NCBI RefSeq assembly: GCF_002127545.1
Contig: NZ_MUBK01000021.1
Span: forward strand, 1 to 64,000
Reading direction: 5' to 3'
Length of the DNA: 64,000 nt
From: Xenorhabdus beddingii
Lineage (GTDB): Bacteria > Pseudomonadota > Gammaproteobacteria > Enterobacterales > Enterobacteriaceae
In this document: positions 26,578 through 36,247 of the stretch, in pieces
Position numbering within the stretch: position 1 is the first letter of the stretch
Layout of the letters: the number at the start of each line of letters is the position of its first letter
Notes under the pieces: generated by a model
The model's database searches: none
The model's input: only the letters and a program-made list of their open reading frames with translations
What the model was told of the DNA's origin: nothing
Made by a program: the position numbers and the translations under genes

Positions 26578-26608
26578 ATTCAGGCGTGGCAGGCGTATAT
26601 GCCTGAAT
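26578..26608. promoter_or_regulatory. Probable VapBC operator palindrome
   Basis: ATTCAGGC at 26578-26585 pairs with GCCTGAAT at 26601-26608, and an inner CAGGC (26590-26594) also pairs with GCCTG. It lies 22-52 bp upstream of vapB, where AbrB-type antitoxins normally autorepress. Confidence 0.5.
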
Positions 26609-26629
26609 TGTTTTATGTAGAGGTTCATT

Positions 26630-26893
26630 ATGGAACGAATTGTAAAAATATTCAAAAATGGACGGAATCAGGCCATTAGATTGCCTGTTGCGTTTGAATT
26701 TGATACTGACCAAGTTTACATCCGAAAAAACGAGAATGGTGATGTTATTCTCTCCAAAAACACGCTATCTACTGACAACTGGGATAAATTTTTCAATATG
26801 CTCAGCGCCGTGTCTGTTCCTGATGATTTTTTAGATACAAATGATCGTAATCAGAACGTCACAAAACGCGACCCACTAGAGGGCGTTTTTTAA
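26630..26893 (+). CDS. vapB: VapB-type antitoxin
   Basis: The 87-residue protein has an N-terminal AbrB/SpoVT swapped-hairpin DNA-binding domain (MERIVKIFKNGRNQAIRLPV, then YIRKNENGDVILS) and an acidic C-terminal tail that should wrap the toxin. It ends GVF, and its stop TAA shares a base with the vapC ATG (TAATG). With VapC it would repress the operon from the palindrome just upstream. The pair sits between yibQ and kbl-tdh, a site that is variable in relatives. Confidence 0.88.
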   Translation: MERIVKIFKNGRNQAIRLPVAFEFDTDQVYIRKNENGDVILSKNTLSTDNWDKFFNMLSAVSVPDDFLDTNDRNQNVTKRDPLEGVF

Positions 26894-27300
26894 TGTATAT
26901 GCTGGATACAAACACGGTCAGTTACATATTTCACCAACATCCGGCTGTAACCGCTAAATTGAGAACCATACCACCATCAGAAATATGTATCTCCAGCATT
27001 ACTGAAGCGGAGCTGCGTTATGGTGTTGCAAAACGCCAAAACAGAGCACTGGGGAATATCGTAAACACACTCATTGATTCAATTACTGTTTACGATTGGG
27101 ACCAAAATGCGGCAAAAACCTATGGAATGTTACGTGCCAGTATGGAAAAATCTGGCAGAATTATGGGAACAATGAACCAACTGATTGCAGCTCATGCCCT
27201 GAGTAGAGAGGTAACAATTGTTACCAATGATTTAGCATTCAGAATGGTTATTCTATCAAAAATTGAGCTACAAAAAGCGCAAGGATGGAATGCGTATTAA
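26893..27300 (+). CDS. vapC: VapC-type PIN-domain toxin with an Asp-to-Asn change at the active site
   Basis: The 135-residue PIN-domain protein belongs to the VapC group that cleaves tRNA or rRNA. Metal-binding residues are Asp5 (LDTN), Glu40 (TEAELRYG) and Asp113 (VTND). The third acidic position, normally Asp in the DxLIAAHA motif, is Asn95 here (MNQLIAAHAL). Such a change usually cripples PIN nucleases, so the toxin may be weak or inactive while still forming a repressor with VapB. Frame and length are intact. Confidence 0.87.
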   Translation: MYMLDTNTVSYIFHQHPAVTAKLRTIPPSEICISSITEAELRYGVAKRQNRALGNIVNTLIDSITVYDWDQNAAKTYGMLRASMEKSGRIMGTMNQLIAAHALSREVTIVTNDLAFRMVILSKIELQKAQGWNAY

Positions 27301-27478
27301 TCCAGAAAATTAATGTCACTTATTGTCCTTTTTAAAGGATTTGCTTGGTATGTCACTTTTTATATGGGTGTGTTATATTGATTTTCTAATTAAAAATATG
27401 ATTAAAATGTGTATCTCAAATAGTAGAGAGTTAATATTAAAATTTGAATAAAAAGTTAACCATTGATTGAGGTTATAT

Positions 27479-28249
27479 ATGAAATTCGATAGTAATAACC
27501 ATGAAAATGCCATACAGGAAGCGCAAAGAATTTTAAAAGAAGCTCAAATTGATTTTGCTTTAAGATTGGAAAAAGCAGTTAATGGAGTAAGTGAGGTTGC
27601 AGAGGGGACAGTACACACGATAGGAAAAGGTGTGCAAAGGCTTTTTTGGCGAACTTCATATTTTTTTGATGGTTATGAAGATGTAAATCAGCGAATAAAT
27701 AGAGAAGATATACGGATTATTCGTGCAGTAGGCGCGGTATTTTCAGGAGGAGTGTTTGATAATAATGCTATAAAAAAAATTTCTAAAATTTACATAGAAA
27801 AATTATTGGAACCTTATGCGAGCAATGAACCATTTTTAAATAGACTTCATGAAAAATTAGTTAGTTCATCTAGCAAAATGACGTATTTTGCATCCAAACT
27901 TATAACATCAAAATTGACGAAGAATGCTATCATTTCGGCTATAACTGAATCTATTTATGTAGCAGTAATTAACAAGGCATTTATTAGAGAAGGTTTTAGA
28001 AAGTTGGGAATGTCAATGACTCTTGCGTTTCAATTCTATGGTTATGTTGATAAAGCTTCTGTTTCTGCCAGTAAATTAAAGAGAGAATGTCCTGCTTTAT
28101 ATTGGTCTTTGTATGCTGATAATTTGGAAATGTTGTATTTTATTTTCGAACCTCTATTTAAAAAAGGTGTCTCTGTCATTCAGAAAGGAAAGACGAGTAG
28201 TGTAGATGACGTTTATGAATCTATAATAGAAATCATTGGTTATAATTGA
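27479..28249 (+). CDS. Hypothetical protein, upstream gene of a two-gene unit
   Basis: I do not recognise this 256-residue protein. It starts at the ATG at 27479 (GAGG six bases upstream) with a charged, predicted helical N-terminus (ENAIQEAQRILKEAQIDFALRLEKAV), then moderately hydrophobic segments around 75-90 and 140-175 (SAITESIYVAVINKAFIREG), and a C-terminal part with YWSLYADNLEMLYFIFEP. No signal peptide is visible. It is AT-rich against its neighbours, lies directly after vapBC, and is followed 28 bp later by a small membrane protein. An effector-immunity or membrane-stress pair is possible but unproven. Confidence 0.65.
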   Translation: MKFDSNNHENAIQEAQRILKEAQIDFALRLEKAVNGVSEVAEGTVHTIGKGVQRLFWRTSYFFDGYEDVNQRINREDIRIIRAVGAVFSGGVFDNNAIKKISKIYIEKLLEPYASNEPFLNRLHEKLVSSSSKMTYFASKLITSKLTKNAIISAITESIYVAVINKAFIREGFRKLGMSMTLAFQFYGYVDKASVSASKLKRECPALYWSLYADNLEMLYFIFEPLFKKGVSVIQKGKTSSVDDVYESIIEIIGYN

Positions 28250-28277
28250 TTTATTATATATAGCATGGGGTTAAAAT

Positions 28278-28490
28278 ATGTTTAGTAAAGGATGGTTAAA
28301 AAGAACAATTATGTCCTTACTTAGGGATTTTTATTCTTACATAATATGGTCTTTTATTCCACTGTTATGTATTTTGGGTTGGACTCTTTTTGTTTTCTTT
28401 GTTTTCCCAAACTATTTGGGATTGTTAACGGTGCTAGGTATCATTGTTGTTTTTTTCTTTACTGCTTACTTTGCTTTTAAATCCCACTAA
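28278..28490 (+). CDS. Small membrane protein, downstream gene of the same unit
   Basis: The 70-residue protein has a basic N-terminus (MFSKGWLKRT) and two hydrophobic helices (about 20-43 and 47-66), ending FKSH. A weak GGGG ribosome site lies in front. It follows the hypothetical gene at 27479 in the same direction and precedes a strong terminator, so the two form a unit. It could be an inner-membrane partner or immunity protein. I recognise no family. Confidence 0.6.
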   Translation: MFSKGWLKRTIMSLLRDFYSYIIWSFIPLLCILGWTLFVFFVFPNYLGLLTVLGIIVVFFFTAYFAFKSH

Positions 28491-28505
28491 GCATATTTTA
28501 TATGC

Positions 28506-28559
28506 TCAGATTATTGACAAAGTGCTGTTTTTTTATCCGGCGCTTTGTCAGTAATCTGA
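28506..28559. repeat. 20-bp inverted repeat upstream of a terminator
   Basis: TCAGATTATTGACAAAGTGC (28506-28525) and GCGCTTTGTCAGTAATCTGA (28540-28559) pair with two mismatches around a T-rich loop. It lies against a separate terminator hairpin and may be a second, tandem terminator or a small mobile repeat. Confidence 0.6.
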
Positions 28560-28581
28560 GGCCGCTGAACGCGGCCTTTTT
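28560..28581 (+). terminator. Rho-independent terminator after the small membrane gene
   Basis: GGCCGC, loop TGAA(C), GCGGCC followed by TTTTT on the plus strand. It ends the unit starting at 27479 and shields the convergent tdh gene. Confidence 0.85.
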
Positions 28582-28588
28582 CACGTTT

Positions 28589-29614
28589 TTAATCCCAATT
28601 CAGGATAACTTTGCCGGATTGCCCTGAACGCATGATATCAAAGCCTTTCTGGTAATCGTCAATCGCGAACTGATGGGTGATAATCGGGGTCAGATCTAAA
28701 CCAGATTGGATCAACGCGGCCATTTTGTACCATGTTTCGAACATTTCACGTCCGTAGATCCCTTTGATGAACAAGCCCTTAAAAATGACCTGATTCCAGT
28801 CTATCGCCATATCTGAAGGCGGTATCCCCAGCAAGGCAATGCGGCCACCGTGATTCATGGTATTGAGCAAAGTGCGGAACGCGGGGGGTGCCCCGGACAT
28901 TTCTAAACCGACATCAAAACCTTCTGTCATTCCCAATTCAGCCATAACATCGGTCAGGCTTTCTTTGCTGACATTGACGGCACGGGTCACGCCCATTTTA
29001 CGGGCCAGCTCAAGGCGGTATTCGTTCACATCGGTAATCACGACATGGCGGGCACCGACATGCTTACACACTGCGGCGGCCATAATCCCGATCGGCCCCG
29101 CACCCGATACCAGTACATCTTCCCCCACCAAATCAAAGGACAGCGCGGTATGCACCGCATTGCCGAATGGGTCAAAAACAGCAGCCAGTTCATCCGGAAT
29201 ATTGTCCGGAATTTTAAAGGCATTAAATGCCGGGATCACCAGATATTCAGCGAATGCTCCCGCACGATTCACACCGACGCCAGTGGTATTACGGCATAAG
29301 TGGGTACGTCCGCCACGGCAGTTACGGCAGTGACCACAGGTGATATGCCCTTCACCAGACACGCGATCGCCAATTTGGAACCCTTTGACTTCCTGACCGA
29401 TGGCAACAACTTCACCGACATATTCATGCCCTACCACCATCGGAACCGGGATCGTTTTTTGCGACCAATCATCCCAGTTATAGATGTGAACGTCCGTACC
29501 ACAAATGGCCGTTTTACGGATTTTAATCATCACATCATTGTGCCCAAGTTCCGGAGCAGGCACATCCGTCATCCAAATCCCGGGTTCTGGCTTTAATTTT
29601 GATAATGCTTTCAT
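28589..29614 (-). CDS. tdh: L-threonine 3-dehydrogenase
   Basis: The 341-residue zinc-dependent medium-chain dehydrogenase (same length as E. coli) oxidises L-threonine to 2-amino-3-ketobutyrate with NAD+. Catalytic Cys38 (AICGTD), the GHEYVGEV block, the structural zinc Cys cluster ([16 protein letters not shown]) and the Rossmann loop [10 protein letters not shown] are visible. It is 9 bp downstream of kbl, which uses its unstable product. Confidence 0.95.
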   Translation of the reverse strand: MKALSKLKPEPGIWMTDVPAPELGHNDVMIKIRKTAICGTDVHIYNWDDWSQKTIPVPMVVGHEYVGEVVAIGQEVKGFQIGDRVSGEGHITCGHCRNCRGGRTHLCRNTTGVGVNRAGAFAEYLVIPAFNAFKIPDNIPDELAAVFDPFGNAVHTALSFDLVGEDVLVSGAGPIGIMAAAVCKHVGARHVVITDVNEYRLELARKMGVTRAVNVSKESLTDVMAELGMTEGFDVGLEMSGAPPAFRTLLNTMNHGGRIALLGIPPSDMAIDWNQVIFKGLFIKGIYGREMFETWYKMAALIQSGLDLTPIITHQFAIDDYQKGFDIMRSGQSGKVILNWD

Positions 29615-29623
29615 AGTGATACC

Positions 29624-30820
29624 TTAGGCAATGACGTTCAATTGCTTGCCAATACGTGTAAATGCCGCCACCACATGTTCAATCTGTTCTTCTGTGTGGG
29701 CTGCTGAGATCTGGGTTCGAATACGTGCCTGACCTTTAGGAACAACCGGATAGAAGAATCCAATCACATAGATGCCTTCTTTCAATAATTCAGCCGCGAA
29801 TTCTTGTGCCAGTTTCGCATCGCCCAACATGACGGGGATAATCGCATGATCTGCCCCCGCTAACGTAAAACCTGCGGCAGTCATTTTTTCACGGAACAGG
29901 TTCGCATTTTTCCAGAGACGCTCACGCAGGGAGTCGCCATTTTTCAACATATCCAGCACTTTGATAGATGCCGCGACAATGGCGGGAGCCAGTGAGTTGG
30001 AGAACAGATAGGGGCGTGAACGCTGGCGCAACCACTCAACAACTTCTTTACGCGCGGCGGTATAACCCCCAGACGCGCCGCCCAAAGCCTTACCCAGCGT
30101 ACCGGTGATAATATCGACACGCCCCATGACATCACAATATTCATGGGTGCCACGACCTTGCTGACCAACAAAGCCGACCGCATGTGAATCATCCACCATG
30201 ACCAGCGCGCCAAATTCATCAGCCAAATCACAGATGGATTTCAGGTCAGCAATCACACCGTCCATTGAAAATACCCCATCGGTTGCGATCAGGATATTTT
30301 GCGCACCTTCTGCTTGTGCCTTCTCCAACTGCGCTCTTAATTCCTGCATGTCATTATTGGCATAACGGTAACGTTTCGCTTTGCATAAACGGATGCCATC
30401 AATGATAGAAGCGTGGTTCAAGGCATCAGAAATAATGGCATCTTCCGGCCCGAACAGCGTTTCAAACAAGCCGCCGTTGGCATCAAAACACGAAGAGTAC
30501 AGAATGGCATCTTCCAAGCCTAAAAATTCAGCTATCTTATTTTCTAATTCCTTATGGGAGTCTTGCGTACCACAAATAAAACGGACAGAAGCCATACCAA
30601 AACCGTGGCTATCCATTCCTGCTTTTGCAGCCGTGATAAGATCTGGGTGATTAGCCAAACCTAAGTAGTTATTGGCACAAAAATTAATGACTTGGTCACC
30701 CTCAGCAACGGCAATATTGGCGTTCTGGGCAGACGTGATGATACGCTCACTTTTGAATAAACCTTCGGCACGGGCTTGTTCCAGTTGTTCATTCATTTTC
30801 TGGTAAAACGACGCTGACAT
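29624..30820 (-). CDS. kbl: 2-amino-3-ketobutyrate coenzyme A ligase (glycine C-acetyltransferase)
   Basis: The 398-residue PLP enzyme of the alpha-oxoamine synthase family splits 2-amino-3-ketobutyrate with CoA into glycine and acetyl-CoA. Key blocks are [30 protein letters not shown] and the PLP lysine in [16 protein letters not shown] precedes the start. It forms the threonine-utilisation operon kbl-tdh, divergent from hldD. Confidence 0.95.
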   Translation of the reverse strand: MSASFYQKMNEQLEQARAEGLFKSERIITSAQNANIAVAEGDQVINFCANNYLGLANHPDLITAAKAGMDSHGFGMASVRFICGTQDSHKELENKIAEFLGLEDAILYSSCFDANGGLFETLFGPEDAIISDALNHASIIDGIRLCKAKRYRYANNDMQELRAQLEKAQAEGAQNILIATDGVFSMDGVIADLKSICDLADEFGALVMVDDSHAVGFVGQQGRGTHEYCDVMGRVDIITGTLGKALGGASGGYTAARKEVVEWLRQRSRPYLFSNSLAPAIVAASIKVLDMLKNGDSLRERLWKNANLFREKMTAAGFTLAGADHAIIPVMLGDAKLAQEFAAELLKEGIYVIGFFYPVVPKGQARIRTQISAAHTEEQIEHVVAAFTRIGKQLNVIA

Positions 30821-31069
30821 TTTTCTCTCCTGAGTACCTAAGTAAGTGGAAGGCAGGGTGCATTTTACTGATAGATTTTGTCACTGACGACAGAACAAGA
30901 AAGATAATATCAACTTTGGAAAGCCGATCACGGCCCGGAGCCTGCTATGTGGCAATATTTCAGGATATTCCCCTGTTTAACCTACTGTCGTCAGTAGGGT
31001 TAAGTGCTATTATACGCTCCAAAGATATACCCGGATGGGTGTAAAGCTGACTATTTAGAGGTGAACCAA
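30821..31069. promoter_or_regulatory. Divergent kbl/hldD regulatory region with a palindrome
   Basis: The 249-bp gap contains an imperfect inverted repeat (TTTAACCTACTG at 30976-30987 and CAGTAGGGTTAA at 30992-31003) directly upstream of a TATTAT (31007-31012) that could be the -10 box of hldD. In E. coli hldD also has heat-shock control. I cannot confirm a sigma-32 box here. Confidence 0.4.
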
Positions 31070-32008
31070 ATGATTATTGTCACTGGTGGCGCAGGGTTTA
31101 TTGGCAGCAATATTGTCAAGGCACTGAATGACGAAGGCTATAAGGATATTCTCGTTGTTGATAACCTGAAAGACGGCACAAAATTCGTCAATTTAGTTGA
31201 TTTGGATATCACCGATTATATCGATAAGGAAGACTTCATCGCCAGTATCGTTGCCGGTGATGATTTAGGTGACATTGATGCCATTTTCCATGAAGGTGCG
31301 TGCTCATCCACAACGGAATGGGATGGCAAGTATATGATGGACAATAATTATCAGTATTCCAAAGATATACTGCATTATTGCCTTGAGCGCCAAATCCCGT
31401 TCCTGTATGCCTCTTCTGCCGCAACTTACGGTGGCCGCAGTGATCATTTCATTGAAGAACGCCAATACGAAAAGCCGCTCAATGTCTATGGTTACTCCAA
31501 ATTCCTTTTTGACCAATATGTTCGCGATATTTTGCCCCATGCCGATTCCCAAATTTGTGGATTCCGTTATTTCAACGTGTACGGACCGCGCGAAGGGCAT
31601 AAAGGCAGCATGGCCAGTGTCGCTTATCATTTAAACGATCAGGTTAACCAAGGACAAAATCCGAAGTTATTTGCTGGCAGTGAGCATCTCCAGCGCGATT
31701 TTATCTATGTCGGCGATGTGGCCGCAGTCAATTTATGGTTCTGGAAAAACAACGTATCCGGTATTTTTAACTGTGGAACCGGCCGTGCTGAATCTTTCCA
31801 AGCGGTTGCAGATGCCGTGATTGAATTCCATAAAGAAAAATCTCCGGTTGTGGAATATATTGATTTCCCGGAAAAATTAAAAGGTCGCTATCAGAGTTTT
31901 ACTCAAGCTGACCTGGCAAAGCTGCGCGCGGCAGGTTATGACTCATCTTTCAAAACCGTTGCTGAAGGTGTCACTGAATATATGCAATGGCTCAATCAGG
32001 ATAATTAA
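31070..32008 (+). CDS. hldD: ADP-L-glycero-D-manno-heptose 6-epimerase
   Basis: This 312-residue SDR enzyme (310 in E. coli) makes ADP-L,D-heptose for the LPS inner core. The NADP loop [20 protein letters not shown], and the YGYSK catalytic pair are present. The start MIIVTGG at 31070 has AGAGGTGA in front. An upstream in-frame ATG would add 22 residues lying in the promoter. It heads hldD-waaF-waaC. Confidence 0.95.
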   Translation: MIIVTGGAGFIGSNIVKALNDEGYKDILVVDNLKDGTKFVNLVDLDITDYIDKEDFIASIVAGDDLGDIDAIFHEGACSSTTEWDGKYMMDNNYQYSKDILHYCLERQIPFLYASSAATYGGRSDHFIEERQYEKPLNVYGYSKFLFDQYVRDILPHADSQICGFRYFNVYGPREGHKGSMASVAYHLNDQVNQGQNPKLFAGSEHLQRDFIYVGDVAAVNLWFWKNNVSGIFNCGTGRAESFQAVADAVIEFHKEKSPVVEYIDFPEKLKGRYQSFTQADLAKLRAAGYDSSFKTVAEGVTEYMQWLNQDN

Positions 32009-32017
32009 TCGACTGTT

Positions 32018-33070
32018 ATGAAGATACTGGTGATCGGCCCATCATGGGTGGGTGACATGATGATGTCACAAAGCCTCTATCGTACTTTAAAGGCTTTGTA
32101 CCCCAATGCAGAAATTGATGTGATGGCACCGGCATGGTGCCGCCCGTTATTGGCAAAAATGCCGGAAGTGAACCAGGCATTGGCGATGCCGCTGGGTCAT
32201 GGTGTCCTTGCCTTAGGTGATCGCCGTCGTCTTGGGCGAGTATTGCGCGAGAATAAATACGATCGTGCCTACGTGTTGCCCAACTCATTCAAATCTGCAC
32301 TCGTGCCTTTCTTCGCCAATATCCCTCTGCGTACAGGCTGGCGCGGTGAAATGCGCTATGGTCTTCTGAATGATATCCGCCCCCTGAATAAAAGCGCTTT
32401 TCCACTGATGGTTCAACGCTATGTCGCTCTCGCGTATGAAAGAAAAAATGTGCGCAGTGCCGATGACCTGCCACAACCGCTCTTGTGGCCGCAATTAACC
32501 GTCAATGATGAAGATATTGCAGAATCAACCTCAGCTTTTAATATCGCCGATCACCGTCCTATTATTGGCTTCTGCCCCGGAGCTGAATTCGGCCCGGCCA
32601 AGCGCTGGCCGCATTATCACTACGCCGCCCTTGCCGAACAATTAATTACCCAAAAAGGCTATCAAATCTTGCTCTTTGGTTCCGCCAAAGATCATGACGC
32701 CGGTGAAGAGATCCGTGCACTTTTAAGTGATGATGCCCGCGAAAATTGCCTCAATCTGGCGGGGAAAACGTCACTTGAGCAGGCAGTCAACATCATCGCG
32801 GCCTGTGATGCCATCGTCACGAACGATTCGGGTCTGATGCATGTTGCCGCCGCCTTAAATCGTCCGTTGGTCGCACTATATGGCCCAAGCAGCCCGGACT
32901 TCACTCCTCCGCTATCAAACAAGGCCGAAGTCATTCGCCTGATAACGGGTTACCATAAAATCAGAAAAGGTGACAGCCATGAAGGTTATCACCAAAGTTT
33001 GATTGATATTCAACCTGAGAGGGTTTTAGCGTCATTAGAGAAACGGCTACAGGCGGAGAGTCAGCATTAA
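32018..33070 (+). CDS. waaF: ADP-heptose:LPS heptosyltransferase II
   Basis: The 350-residue GT9 enzyme adds heptose II to heptose I of the inner core at the cytoplasmic face. Family motifs: GPSWVGDMMMSQSLYRTL at the N-terminus, GFCPGAEFGPAKRWP in the middle and NDSGLMHVAAAL near 270. It starts 9 bp after hldD and its stop touches the waaC start (TAATG). Confidence 0.95.
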   Translation: MKILVIGPSWVGDMMMSQSLYRTLKALYPNAEIDVMAPAWCRPLLAKMPEVNQALAMPLGHGVLALGDRRRLGRVLRENKYDRAYVLPNSFKSALVPFFANIPLRTGWRGEMRYGLLNDIRPLNKSAFPLMVQRYVALAYERKNVRSADDLPQPLLWPQLTVNDEDIAESTSAFNIADHRPIIGFCPGAEFGPAKRWPHYHYAALAEQLITQKGYQILLFGSAKDHDAGEEIRALLSDDARENCLNLAGKTSLEQAVNIIAACDAIVTNDSGLMHVAAALNRPLVALYGPSSPDFTPPLSNKAEVIRLITGYHKIRKGDSHEGYHQSLIDIQPERVLASLEKRLQAESQH

Positions 33071-34047
33071 TGCGTGTTTTACTGGTAAAAACGTCTTCAA
33101 TGGGTGATGTGTTACATACCCTGCCAGCATTAACCGATGCTAAAAAGCATTTTCCTGACATTCAGTTTGATTGGGTGGTGGAAGAAGGATTTGCTCAAAT
33201 CCCAACCTGGCACAGTGCGGTCGAAAATGTTATTCCCGTCGCGATTCGTCGCTGGCGGAAAAATTGGTTCAGAAAAGATATTCGTGCAGAACGGGCGCTA
33301 TTCCGGCAACAACTGCAACAGCACCACTATGACGCCATTATTGATGCCCAAGGGTTGTTAAAAAGCGCTTTTTTAGTGACGCGACTGGCGCACGGCCCAA
33401 AACATGGCTATGACAAAAAAAGCATCCGTGAACCTATAGCCCGTTTTTTCTACGATCATTGCCATACCATCAGCAAGCAGCAACATGCGGTGGAGCGCAT
33501 CCGAGCTTTGTTTGCTGATAGTTTGGGCTATCAAAAACCCTCAGAGCAAGGTGATTACGCCATTGCGCGTCATTTTCTAAGCCAGCCCGCCGGAAATCAG
33601 AGTCACTATCTGGTGTTCCTCCATGCGACGACCCGTGATGAAAAACATTGGCCTGAAAATCATTGGCGACAACTGATCGCAGATATTCAGGCAACGGGCA
33701 TGCGCATTAAACTGCCTTGGGGTGCAGAGCATGAATATCAGCGGGCATTAAGGTTGGCAGAAGGATTTTCTCATGTTGATGTATTGCCGAAACTGACGCT
33801 CGCTGAAGTCGCACAAGTCCTTGCGGACGCAAAAGCGGTGGTTTCGGTTGATACCGGATTGAGTCACCTTACAGCGGCACTTGATCGGCCCAATATCACA
33901 CTGTTTGGCCCGACCGATCCGGGTTTGATTGGTGGATATGGCAAAGAGCAACATTCCCTGAAATCGGTGGATAATACGATGCTGAGGATTATGCCTTCAG
34001 AGGTCATGTTGCTCTTGCAGAAAATACTAAAACAGCACTTTTCCTAA
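33070..34047 (+). CDS. waaC: ADP-heptose:LPS heptosyltransferase I
   Basis: The 325-residue GT9 enzyme adds the first heptose to Kdo. It has VKTSSMGDVLHTLPA (5-19), DAQGLLKSA, HATTRDEKHWP and VDTGLSHLTAAL. It is translationally coupled to waaF. Its last 21 bp overlap the end of the convergent mig-14-like gene, so the end is compact. Confidence 0.95.
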   Translation: MRVLLVKTSSMGDVLHTLPALTDAKKHFPDIQFDWVVEEGFAQIPTWHSAVENVIPVAIRRWRKNWFRKDIRAERALFRQQLQQHHYDAIIDAQGLLKSAFLVTRLAHGPKHGYDKKSIREPIARFFYDHCHTISKQQHAVERIRALFADSLGYQKPSEQGDYAIARHFLSQPAGNQSHYLVFLHATTRDEKHWPENHWRQLIADIQATGMRIKLPWGAEHEYQRALRLAEGFSHVDVLPKLTLAEVAQVLADAKAVVSVDTGLSHLTAALDRPNITLFGPTDPGLIGGYGKEQHSLKSVDNTMLRIMPSEVMLLLQKILKQHFS

Positions 34048-34912
34048 TGATAATGTTTCACACCAACGATTTTTATATTCAAACGTAGGGTTCCCCAAGG
34101 AGTAGCGCATAGTTTTGTCACCTTGCTGACACAGTGCTTTTGCTTCTTGGATATTCACCCACATCAAGATACTGCCAACACTGAGGTGAACATATTCTGG
34201 ATCATAGCCACCATTAATGGCATCAAAAGAGATCCATTTAGGGCTGTCCGCCCATAAGACAAAATCATAAGCACAAGGTTTGCCGTTAATCAGTAACACA
34301 TTGCCAAATATATGCTCACGAAGTTCTGTATATATTTCAATCAGATGTTTTTTCTGCTCTTCAGAATGGCGGTAATTCCAACGTTTTAGGTACAGATCGA
34401 TATAGATATTCACCAACTCTTCTGCGCTAAAATCACTTGAAGGACGGATTTCCCCCCCCTGCTCGCTTGAACTTGTTAATTTCGTTGCTGCGATTACGGC
34501 GGGTTTTGTAAGAGAAACTGTCTTTGATTAAGCAAATTTTTCGTTTGTTTAATCGGGTGTTATAACTGGCATTAATAAAATTATCTTTATGTATTGGGGA
34601 TAATCTCTTCGATTTTACTGGTAAAAATAGCTTTGCGTCCGTTGCAATAGGAAATACAATTTCATCATATGAAAATGAATATCTATTTTGCATGTTTTCA
34701 ATTAATTTTTTGTTATTGAAAGCAAAACACGCACCTTTGATTCCAGTTTTTGTTTTTTTGATATAAAAACAAAACCTTCCACCAAGATGTCTATCCAAAA
34801 AAGATAGAATATTGGGGTGTGTTGATACGCAGCCACCAAAAAGAGCATAAGCCTCTTTATACTGTTCAAAATCGCAGGTTTTCCATCCTGAAAGAAGTGT
34901 TTTTATCTTCAT
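34027..34912 (-). pseudogene. mig-14: Mig-14-like gene, frame broken or switched at an 8-base poly-G tract
   Basis: Two reverse-strand frames together form one Mig-14-type protein. The first (from the ATG at 34912: MKIKTLLSGWKTCDFEQYKEAY...) runs to KFKRAGG. The second continues EELVNIYIDLYLKRW... through LWADSPKWISFDAINGGYDPEYVHL and SVGSILMWVNIQ to the stop at 34027. The junction is a run of eight Gs (plus strand C8 at 34452-34459). With seven Gs the reading would be RAGGEIRPSSDFSAEEL and the protein would be whole at about 294 residues. Mig-14 is an inner-membrane-associated protein needed for antimicrobial-peptide resistance in Salmonella. It may be phase-variable or simply broken. The family call rests on recalled similarity. 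Confidence 0.7.
34452..34459 (-). repeat. Homopolymer G8 tract (C8 on the plus strand) in the mig-14-like gene
   Basis: This is the longest G/C homopolymer I noticed in the window and it sits exactly at the frame change. Slipped-strand mispairing by one base would restore or destroy the full reading frame. Confidence 0.85.
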
Positions 34913-34948
34913 CAGACTCAATCCCATAAAATTAACTCTACTTAACAT

Positions 34949-35242
34949 TAAGGTAATTACTACATTTAGAATATTATTCTACACAAAAAAAATAATGAGT
35001 AAATTATTTTAATAGTATTGTACCTAACAGGTTAGTTCTTCTCTGTAAAACAGAGAAATAAAAAATGAAACAATATTTAAAACCTATATTTTATATAATA
35101 ATGAGTTAATTTAAAAAATCCCATTAAATACATTTAACAGGAAATATTAAATGTAATCAATAAGGTCGCAGCTTTTATAAAAATAATATATGTAGTGATA
35201 TTTAATACCTCTTTTATTATAAAAAACAAACATATAAACACA
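34949..35242. other. AT-rich non-coding gap
   Basis: These 294 bp between the mig-14-like and waaZ-like genes hold only AT-rich sequence without a reading frame or clear hairpin. A promoter for the mig-14-like gene is likely, but I see no defined box. Confidence 0.4.
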
Positions 35243-36154
35243 CTATAAAATTGAGTTAAAATCTATTTTCTTAAATGAATTTATTGCACTGAACATTGAT
35301 AAGTTATAAATCATAATGCCATTTTTCTTAGCCAATTCTTCTGATAAATCAAAACATGGAATTATTGTATTTTTTAAGTTTTCATCTAATTCAGTGCTGA
35401 GAATATCACTTGAATCCTCATAGAATCTTGGCTTATCAAAATTATTCATATCTAATCCAGCAAAATATATTTCTTTATAATTTAAGAAAAATGCTATTTG
35501 CAAAGCAGCATAAGTCACTGTATTTCCATCATAAAACCCTTTATTTAAGTTAAGTGAAAAAGCAATATTTTGATTTGCAATCAACTCATCGCTTATTATA
35601 TCAAATAATTCTTTCTTCTTTTTATAAACTGGCTGATCAATATGTTCAATAATTACAACCTTACATTTTATTGCAATTAAATGATCTTCCATTAATATTT
35701 CATTTAAGCAATCTATTGTTGTTAGCAAAGTTAATGAATTATTATTTAAAATATCCGATACAATATCAAATCTATTTATAATAAATGTTCTATCTATAAT
35801 TACATGGTATTTGAAACTTACACTTTTTGATAATTTATACGCTCCATTGACTCCTAATATATCAAACTTCTCACTATTGAAAAAATCAATATCGATATCT
35901 ATAACAGATGGGCCTGACGCAATAATTATTAATGGTTTTCCTGAGGAAAACTCAAAACTTGCAATATCAATGTTTCTTTTATTAAAAAAAACAGTATCTA
36001 TCTTACCATTTACATTTCTTAATATATTTATATGTGGCCAGAAGTTCATGTTATGCTTCATTTTTTTACCACATATATTTCTATATATCGATTTAGTTAT
36101 TTTGTATTTCCAATTATTTATAAATTCAGTTGAAATTTTATTTATCAAAGTCAT
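35243..36154 (-). CDS. waaZ: WaaZ-like LPS core protein (putative Kdo-III transferase)
   Basis: The 303-residue protein resembles WaaZ/RfaZ: IYRNICGKKMKH then WPHINILRN near the N-terminus, IIIASGPSVIDIDI (about 76-89), FDILGVNGA, KYHVIIDRTFIINR, NTVTYAALQIAFFLNYKEIY and AGLDMNNFDKPRFYED. WaaZ is needed to add a third Kdo in some core types, giving a truncated core without O-antigen. It is far more AT-rich than the waa genes around it and reads on the reverse strand, so it was probably acquired separately. The fold (GxGPS, DUF115-like) also occurs in other sugar-transfer proteins, so specificity is unproven. Confidence 0.65.
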   Translation of the reverse strand: MTLINKISTEFINNWKYKITKSIYRNICGKKMKHNMNFWPHINILRNVNGKIDTVFFNKRNIDIASFEFSSGKPLIIIASGPSVIDIDIDFFNSEKFDILGVNGAYKLSKSVSFKYHVIIDRTFIINRFDIVSDILNNNSLTLLTTIDCLNEILMEDHLIAIKCKVVIIEHIDQPVYKKKKELFDIISDELIANQNIAFSLNLNKGFYDGNTVTYAALQIAFFLNYKEIYFAGLDMNNFDKPRFYEDSSDILSTELDENLKNTIIPCFDLSEELAKKNGIMIYNLSMFSAINSFKKIDFNSIL

Positions 36155-36247
36155 TTTTCAATCCACCATAGCAAGAGCTAGTTACCTTATTTTTATAATA
36201 TGTATAATTAATTATAAGCTATCTCAAAAGCCATCAACAATTAGTGA

